Part shown: piece by piece, positions 59,306-64,000 of the stretch
Numbering within the stretch: the stretch's first letter is position 1
Layout: the number at the start of each line of letters is the position of its first letter
From: Deltaproteobacteria bacterium
GTDB lineage: Bacteria > Myxococcota_A > Polyangia > DRWM01 > JAAZOP01
DNA: 64,000 bases
Direction of reading: 5' to 3'
Assembly (NCBI GenBank): GCA_016218815.1
Contig: JACRCX010000084.1
Coordinates: 1-64,000, forward strand
The notes under the pieces: generated by a model
Databases searched by the model: none
What the model was told of the DNA's origin: nothing
Seen by the model: the letters and a program-made list of their open reading frames with translations, nothing else
Translations under genes and position numbers: made by a program

Positions 59306-61087
59306 GTGGAGCCCCGAGCTTCCCGGCGGGTTCGCGTTCCCTGGTTCGAGGCGAAGATCGTCGGTCTGCTGCTGCTCGTTCTGGGCGCCACGTGGTTCGC
59401 CGCGGTCTACTTCTTCGGCGCCGGCATCTCGTCGAGCTTCGGTCTGATCCTCCAGCCGTCGATCGCCGACGGCCTGAGGACGGCGAAGGCGAGGACGCAC
59501 GATCACATCGAGGCGTTGCGGGAGCAGCTCAAGTGGCGGACGGAGCGCATGGCCTCCGAGCTGCGGCGGCTGGGCCTCGAGGCCCGGATGTCGGAGCGCA
59601 TCCGCCCGGTGCTCGAACGGCTGGCAGCGGAGGACGCGGCGGCGTTCAGCGGGGAAGGGGAGGGGGACGGCGATCAACCGGGCGAGCGGGAGGACGAGCG
59701 CTCGGCGGACGAAGGTTCGACGCCGCGGCTCATCGACGTTTCGGCCGTGGACGTGACCGGGCAGCGGGTCCACGTGCGCGCGGCGGGAGATTTCCCCGAG
59801 TCGCGCTGGCGATGGAAGACGTTCCGTCCGCGCGAGCCGGCGGACGACGCGGCGCGGCGCGCGGTGATCGATGCCGCCCTGGAGGGGCCGTCGATCTGCG
59901 TCGTCGGCGGCTGCCAGACACTCGCGGATCGCCTGCGCGGCGGCGTCGAGGTCCTGCGTGTGCTGGACCGCGTGGCCGAGCGCGACCTGGCGTCCCTGGA
60001 TGCCGCCGGGCTGGAGGCGGTCTTCGCCACCCCCTGGGCCCTGTTCCACGGCCTGCAGTCGTTGGGCGAAGTACTGGACACCTACAAGATGTTGCGCATG
60101 GGCCGCGAGCAGATCCGCCGCAGCTACGTGCGCGTCTACATGATCATCCTCGGCGTCGCGGCCACGGTCACGCTGATCGTCGCCGTCCTGTTCGCACGGC
60201 GTGTCACCCGCCGCGTCGCCGCCATCGCCCGCGCCACGCGACAGGTCGCCACCGGCGATCTCGGCGTGCAGATTGCCGCCTCCGGGCACGACGAGCTGGC
60301 CGAGCTGGCGCGCTCGTTCAACGAAATGGTCTCCGACCTGCGCGAGTCCCGCGACCGCATCGCCTACCTCTCCCGCGTCTCCGCCTGGCAGGGCATCGCC
60401 CGGCGCCTGGCCCACGAGATCAAGAACCCCCTCACCCCCATCCAGCTCGCCATCCAGGAGGTTTCGGAGAAGTACGACGGGAGCGACGAACGCTACGCCA
60501 GCCTCGTGGCCACCGCCCGCGAGGTCATCGAGGAGGAAGTCGCGACGCTCCGCCGGCTGACGGCCGAGTTCTCTGCCTTCGCCCGCCTGCCGCAGGTCGA
60601 GCCATCGCCCACCGATCTGGGCGAGTTCCTCGACGAATGCCAGGCGGCATTTGGCGCCGAGGCCGCGGAGCGCGGCGTGAAGCTGGTCTGGCGCAAACCG
60701 ACCGAGCCGCTGCGCGTCTTGATCGACCGGCAAATGATGCGCCGCGTCATGGACAACCTCGTGCGCAACGCGGTCGAGGCGCTGGCGGGCGTCGAGCAGT
60801 CCGACAAGACGGTGGAGATCGAAGGCGGACCGGCGCGCGAGACCGATCGCGCCTCCATCGTCGTGCGCGACAACGGTCCCGGCATCCCCGCCGATGTCCG
60901 GGAGCACATCTTCGAGCCCTACTTCACGACCAAGCCGACCGGCACCGGTCTCGGCCTGGCCATCGTCAAGAAGATCGTCCTGGAGCACAGCGGCGAGATC
61001 GTCGTGGAATCCGGGGAGAAGGGCGCCGAGTTCCGCCTGGCCCTGCCCCTGGCCGGCGGTGATGCCGCCCGCCCCTCGGAGGTTTGA
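59306..61087 (+). CDS. NtrY-like sensor histidine kinase
   Basis: The product has 593 residues from GTG 59306. An N-terminal transmembrane segment (FEAKIVGLLLLVLGATWFAA) precedes an extracytoplasmic region of about 240 residues. A second transmembrane segment (MIILGVAATVTLIVAVLFAR), a HAMP domain (RVTRRVAAIARATRQVATGD) and a HisKA domain with phospho-acceptor His in ARRLAHEIKNPLTPIQLA follow. The HATPase has N box DNLVRNAVEA, G1 VRDNGPGIP and G2 GTGLGLAIVKK. The HEIKNPLTPIQLA wording is that of NtrY. There is no response regulator in the window. Overlap with neighbours (DUF4390-like before, thioredoxin after) marks an envelope-sensing operon. Confidence 0.88.
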   Translation: MEPRASRRVRVPWFEAKIVGLLLLVLGATWFAAVYFFGAGISSSFGLILQPSIADGLRTAKARTHDHIEALREQLKWRTERMASELRRLGLEARMSERIRPVLERLAAEDAAAFSGEGEGDGDQPGEREDERSADEGSTPRLIDVSAVDVTGQRVHVRAAGDFPESRWRWKTFRPREPADDAARRAVIDAALEGPSICVVGGCQTLADRLRGGVEVLRVLDRVAERDLASLDAAGLEAVFATPWALFHGLQSLGEVLDTYKMLRMGREQIRRSYVRVYMIILGVAATVTLIVAVLFARRVTRRVAAIARATRQVATGDLGVQIAASGHDELAELARSFNEMVSDLRESRDRIAYLSRVSAWQGIARRLAHEIKNPLTPIQLAIQEVSEKYDGSDERYASLVATAREVIEEEVATLRRLTAEFSAFARLPQVEPSPTDLGEFLDECQAAFGAEAAERGVKLVWRKPTEPLRVLIDRQMMRRVMDNLVRNAVEALAGVEQSDKTVEIEGGPARETDRASIVVRDNGPGIPADVREHIFEPYFTTKPTGTGLGLAIVKKIVLEHSGEIVVESGEKGAEFRLALPLAGGDAARPSEV

Positions 61088-61088
61088 C

Positions 61089-61598
61089 GTGCCCGCCTGG
61101 TGGCCCCGCCTGAGGAACTTCGTCCTGGTCGCCGCGGCCCTCCTGCTCGTCGTCGTCTTCGGCCCCCGCATGTGCCGCAAGGACCTGCTCGAGCGGGGCT
61201 CGCCCGCCCCCGCCTTCTCGCTCACGCTGCTCCTGGAACACGGCCGCCTCACGCTGGGGGACCTGCGCGGCAAGCCCGCCGTGCTCTTCTTCTGGGCCGT
61301 GTGGTGCCCCTACTGCAAGAAGATGCTGCCGGGGCTCGAGGCGCTGGCGCGCGAGCGCCCCGGGGCCCGGTTCATCGCGATCCACTCCGACGGCCAGGTC
61401 GACCCCGCCGACGTCGAGCGCTCGGCGCGGCGGTTCCCCGACCTCACCCACACCCTGGACGGCGAGCGGATCCTGGGCTCCTACCGCGTGGACACCTTCC
61501 CCTCGACCTACGTCATCGACGCCCAAGGGAAGATCTGCGCCGGATTCGTCGGCAACACCTCCAGCGAGGCCGTCGCCCGGGCGCTCGACGACTGCTGA
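61089..61598 (+). CDS. TlpA/ResA-like membrane-anchored thioredoxin
   Basis: This 169-residue protein has an N-terminal membrane anchor (LRNFVLVAAALLLVVVFGP) and a thioredoxin-fold domain with the CXXC active site WCPYC and cis-Pro loop (DTFPSTYVID). The start is GTG one base after the kinase stop region, with GGAGG six bases upstream. Cys in FGPRMCRKD and KICAG may be accessory. TlpA/ResA/CcmG proteins reduce apocytochrome c haem-binding Cys or periplasmic partners. The ccmAB genes at 62.7-64 kb on the other strand agree with a cytochrome c maturation role, though a stress role linked to the kinase is equally possible. Confidence 0.85.
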   Translation: MPAWWPRLRNFVLVAAALLLVVVFGPRMCRKDLLERGSPAPAFSLTLLLEHGRLTLGDLRGKPAVLFFWAVWCPYCKKMLPGLEALARERPGARFIAIHSDGQVDPADVERSARRFPDLTHTLDGERILGSYRVDTFPSTYVIDAQGKICAGFVGNTSSEAVARALDDC

Positions 61599-61649
61599 TC
61601 TGCGCTCGCGCGGTCCGCAATCACGCGTCGGCCGTTTCCGGCCCGGGCA

Positions 61650-61860
61650 TGGGGAGGTGGCGAGGTCGGACGGAGAGGTGGGGAGGCGGCTGGATGGCGA
61701 TGCCCTGGCGCGGCGTCCCGCCGCGCCAGGGACATGCCGCACCCGACGCTCTCCACCTCCCCAGTCGGCCTCTCCACCTCTCCTCGCCCGGATCCGGCCG
61801 CACCCGACGCTCTCCACCTCTCCAGTCGCCCTCTCCCTCTCTCCTCGCCCGGATCCGGCA
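61650..61860. repeat. CTCTCCACC repeat, copies 2 and 3, with an inverted partner
   Basis: Two direct copies of the CTCTCCACC...CTCCTCGCCCGGATCCG block (61750-61799 and 61812-61860) match the one at 34631-34680. A reverse-oriented relative (GAGGTGGCGAGGTCGGACGG, 61653-61672, then GAGAGGTGGGGAGG) precedes them, so the gap can fold into a long stem. No gene lies in 61599-61888. Confidence 0.8.
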
Positions 61861-61888
61861 CGCAAGGAACAGGTGCCGCGCGACAACG

Positions 61889-62692
61889 TCACCGCGCGCG
61901 CATCAGTCGCAGCATCGCCTCGTGGATGCGCCCGTTGCTCGCCAGGATCTCCCGGCCCGACGCGTCGGCCTCGACGCCGGAATGATCCGTGACGCGCCCG
62001 CCCGCCTCCCGCACGAGGAGAATCCCCGCCGCCACGTCCCAGGTGTGCAGCGACCGCTCGAAGTGTGCGTCGTACGTCCCGTCGGCCGTGAGCGCCAGAT
62101 CGATGGCCGCAGAGCCGCAGCGACGCGCGCCGTGCGTGCGCCGCAGCACCCCGCCCAGCGGGCGCAGGAACGGTCCCGGCGCGACGTGGCTCGCCGCGGG
62201 CCAGCCCGTCCCGATCAGCGCCCGATCGAGCGACGCGACCGCCGACACGCGGATCGGCCGGCCGTTGCGCGTCGCCCCCAGCCCCCGCGCGGCCGCGAAC
62301 GACCACCCCAGCGCCGGCGCCTCGATCGCCCCCACCACGGGACCCACCTCGTCCAGCAGCGCCACCGAGACGCAGAAGAACGGATGCCCGTGCAGGAAGT
62401 TCACCGTGCCGTCCAGCGGATCGACCGCCCACAAGAGCCGTCCGCCGCCCGTCCGTCGCGCTCCCCCGCGCAGCCCGCCCTCCTCGCCCAAGAACCGGTC
62501 TTGCGGGAATCGTCCCAGCAGGAACCGCCGCAGGAACGCCTCGCTCCGCCGGTCCGCCTCCGTGACCACGTCGAGCAGCCCCTTGACCCGGGCGCGGATG
62601 CCGCGACGGAAGCGCGCGAGCACGAGCCGGCCGGCCGCGCGGGACGCCGCGACCGCCGCGGCCAGCCGACGATCCAGCTCACCTTCCCGCAC
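61889..62692 (-). CDS. Inositol monophosphatase family phosphatase
   Basis: The protein has 267 residues, starting at ATG 62692. Metal-binding motif A is seen in ERF-type wording GEEGG (Glu pair) and LLWAVDPLDGTVNFLHGHPF (DPLDGT), motif B in HTWDVAAGILLVREAGG. These are the magnesium-binding residues of the IMPase fold, shared by SuhB, CysQ and archaeal FBPase/IMPase. Substrate (inositol phosphate, PAP or fructose bisphosphate) cannot be decided. It begins 5 bases after the ccmB stop, so it is probably co-transcribed with ccmA-ccmB. Confidence 0.85.
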   Translation of the reverse strand: MREGELDRRLAAAVAASRAAGRLVLARFRRGIRARVKGLLDVVTEADRRSEAFLRRFLLGRFPQDRFLGEEGGLRGGARRTGGGRLLWAVDPLDGTVNFLHGHPFFCVSVALLDEVGPVVGAIEAPALGWSFAAARGLGATRNGRPIRVSAVASLDRALIGTGWPAASHVAPGPFLRPLGGVLRRTHGARRCGSAAIDLALTADGTYDAHFERSLHTWDVAAGILLVREAGGRVTDHSGVEADASGREILASNGRIHEAMLRLMRAR

Positions 62693-62696
62693 GGCC

Positions 62697-63383
62697 TCAC
62701 TCCTCGACCACGTGCCCGAAAAGCCACAACGCTCCCATGCCCAGGGCCAGGTCGAAGGCGAGCAGGAGCATCATCCACCCGGACACCTCGGCCCAGCCCC
62801 CGCCGAGCAGCGCCGCACGGGAAATCTCGACCACCCCCAGGAACAGCGGAATCAGCAGGGGGTAGATCGCGACGCCGACCAGCAGGTCGGCCGAGGGACC
62901 GCCTACGACCATCGCACCGAACAGCGAGCCGACGACGGCGATCCCCAACGTTGCCAGGACCGCCGCGGGCAGGATCCAGGCGGCCGGCGGCGAGACCGGG
63001 ACGCGGAAGAAGAGGATCGCGGGAGCCGCCAGTACCACCTCGACGGCAAACAACGTCGTCGCCAGGCTGGCCGTCTTGCCCGCCAGGATCGCCGCGCGCG
63101 GAACCGGCGCCAGCAACATGCCGTCGAGCGCGGCGTCGTCGCGCTCCCGGGTCCAGGAGCGCACCACGGCGAGGTTGGCCGAGAGGCCGACGGCGATCCA
63201 GAACGCGGCCGGCCCCGCCGCGGCCGCCTCCGCCCCCGATTCGGCCAGCGCGAACGCGGAGACGACGAGCACCAGCGCCGCGAAAAGCAGCGCCGTGATC
63301 GTCGCCTCGCCCGTCCGCCGCTCGATGCGCAGATCGACGCCGAAGACGAGCCATGCCGTGCGCAGGAATCCCGGCGGATTCAT
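62697..63383 (-). CDS. ccmB: Haem exporter permease CcmB
   Basis: The 228-residue protein has six hydrophobic segments and the CcmB opening FLRTAWLVFGVDLRIERRTG (residues 6-25). A loop with RERDDAALDGMLLAPVPR, in the position of the conserved CcmB second cytoplasmic loop, follows. CcmB and the ATPase CcmA form the haem-handling ABC transporter used in cytochrome c maturation (system I). Its start overlaps the end of ccmA (ATGA). The following SuhB-like gene is 4 bases away. No ccmC, ccmF or ccmE is in the window. Confidence 0.85.
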   Translation of the reverse strand: MNPPGFLRTAWLVFGVDLRIERRTGEATITALLFAALVLVVSAFALAESGAEAAAAGPAAFWIAVGLSANLAVVRSWTRERDDAALDGMLLAPVPRAAILAGKTASLATTLFAVEVVLAAPAILFFRVPVSPPAAWILPAAVLATLGIAVVGSLFGAMVVGGPSADLLVGVAIYPLLIPLFLGVVEISRAALLGGGWAEVSGWMMLLLAFDLALGMGALWLFGHVVEE

Positions 63384-64000
63384 GCGCCGGCCTCCGGCCC
63401 GGTGTCCGAGACGACCCTCCCCGCCTCGATGCGCACCGTCCGGTCCGCCAGCCGCACGAAGAGCTGGGGGTCGTGCGTGGCGACGACCAGCGTCGCGCCC
63501 CGCGCCTTCTGTTCGCCCAGGAGATCCTGGAGGACCGCCACGGCGTCGGGATCCAGCCCCGTGGTCGGCTCGTCCAGCAGCACCAGCGCGGGGTCGCCGA
63601 CGAACGTGCGGGCCAGCGCCACGCGCTGCGTCTGACCGCGAGAGTAGGTTCGCACCGCGCGGCCCTGGAAGGACCGGACCCGCAGCCGCTCGGCCCACCC
63701 CTCGACCGCCTCCGCCGGCGCGCCGCGCAGCGCCGCCGCCAGCTCGATCGCCTCGCGCCCGGTAAGATCGGCATGGAGTTGGGTACGGTGGGCAAGGAAG
63801 GCCAGCCGCGACCGCAACGCGCAGCCGGCATCGATGGCCGTGCGGCCGCCGTACAGCACATGTCCCGCGGTCGGGCGCAGGAGCGAGGCCAGGATGCGCA
63901 ACAGGGTCGACTTGCCCGCCCCGTTGGGACCGACCAGGAGCACGAACTGGCCGGGCTCGAGTCGCAGGCGGATGCCCGCCAGCGCCCGCACGGCGCCGAA
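63380..64000 (-). CDS. ccmA: Haem exporter ATPase CcmA, incomplete at window edge
   Basis: The coding frame runs to the right-hand end of the window, so the N-terminus lies outside. Visible are Walker A GPNGAGKSTLLR, the Q-loop region (LAFLAHRTQLHADLTGREAI), the ABC signature YSRGQTQRVALAR, Walker B ALVLLDEPTTGLD, and the H-loop (VVATHDPQL). That signature (YSRGQ with Gln) fits CcmA more than average ABC ATPases. It hydrolyses ATP to drive release of haem-charged CcmE. It overlaps ccmB by four bases. Confidence 0.85.
   Translation of the reverse strand, partial: FGAVRALAGIRLRLEPGQFVLLVGPNGAGKSTLLRILASLLRPTAGHVLYGGRTAIDAGCALRSRLAFLAHRTQLHADLTGREAIELAAALRGAPAEAVEGWAERLRVRSFQGRAVRTYSRGQTQRVALARTFVGDPALVLLDEPTTGLDPDAVAVLQDLLGEQKARGATLVVATHDPQLFVRLADRTVRIEAGRVVSDTGPEAGA

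Overview
The window is a GC-rich (about 70% by eye) chromosomal segment, coding on both strands, from a Gram-negative bacterium that most resembles Myxococcota or another delta-type lineage. The reasons are a MYXO-CTERM-like sorting tail, an abundance of lipoproteins and outer-membrane beta-barrels, aspartate-alanine repeat linkers, a kinase-fold protein with a C-terminal TPR region, and a FlhB/SctU family export protein. No rRNA, tRNA or CRISPR array was seen. The block dnaA-dnaN-gyrB (42.3-43.6, 40.8-41.9 and 38.2-40.7 kb, all minus strand), with priA, cdsA and a perfect ParB-type parS core (54.7 kb) near by, places the window at or close to the chromosomal replication origin. recF is absent from its usual place between dnaN and gyrB.

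Layout. 0-5.3 kb: an unrecognised, possibly broken gene, a barrel protein, a MYXO-CTERM-like protein with a (Asp-Ala)n linker, then an overlapping set of MFS permease, chorismatase/RidA-like enzyme and lipoprotein. 5.3-7.7 kb: a nitric-oxide regulator (norR-like, minus) and a divergent iron-centre repair hemerythrin (ytfE/ric-like, plus), both lacking their N-termini at the same point, followed by a small membrane protein and a YkgJ-type Cys-cluster protein. 7.9-13.7 kb: secreted proteins (six IPT/TIG repeats; three lipoproteins, one with an L,D-transpeptidase-like signature and one GH114-like). 13.9-17.1 kb: a GT4-(alpha/alpha)6 fusion overlapping a GH130 phosphorylase. 17.4-19.6 kb: a membrane protein, a Kelch relic and a Fic enzyme with a promoter/operator-like palindrome.

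19.9-27.4 kb is one long redox operon: a P-loop ATPase, four 2-oxoacid:ferredoxin oxidoreductase subunits, then a NuoE/NuoF/ferredoxin set whose domain layout is that of electron-bifurcating diaphorases (HydABC/Hnd type) without any hydrogenase, then a four-cluster ferredoxin and a zinc-ribbon-like protein. I read it as a 2-oxoacid oxidase wired to NAD(H) and possibly bifurcating. 27.5-38.1 kb holds mostly envelope proteins (lipoproteins, a TPR-like protein, an OmpA/TSP3 protein) and a pseudokinase. 44-54.6 kb: a PorV/FadL-like barrel, a single reading frame joining a subtilisin-like protease to a TonB protein through two membrane segments, an orphan SctU/FlhB, PriA, an Ig-like plus barrel protein and a lipoprotein. 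54.8-64 kb: a J-domain protein, CdsA, a BamA/TamA-like protein, a DUF4390-like protein, an NtrY-like histidine kinase, a TlpA-type thioredoxin, and ccmA-ccmB-suhB-like genes (ccmA runs off the window end).

Two things recur. First, intergenic gaps hold families of short phased repeats: GCAAAG units (four arrays), CCGCTCG units that begin at stop codons, and CTCTCCACC units. Several bracket gene pairs. Second, recognisable sigma70-like promoters mostly fit TTG(A/C)C-N17-TA----, and two sit so close to the ATG that leaderless mRNAs are likely. All calls are by reading the sequence and comparing it with remembered families; no search was run.
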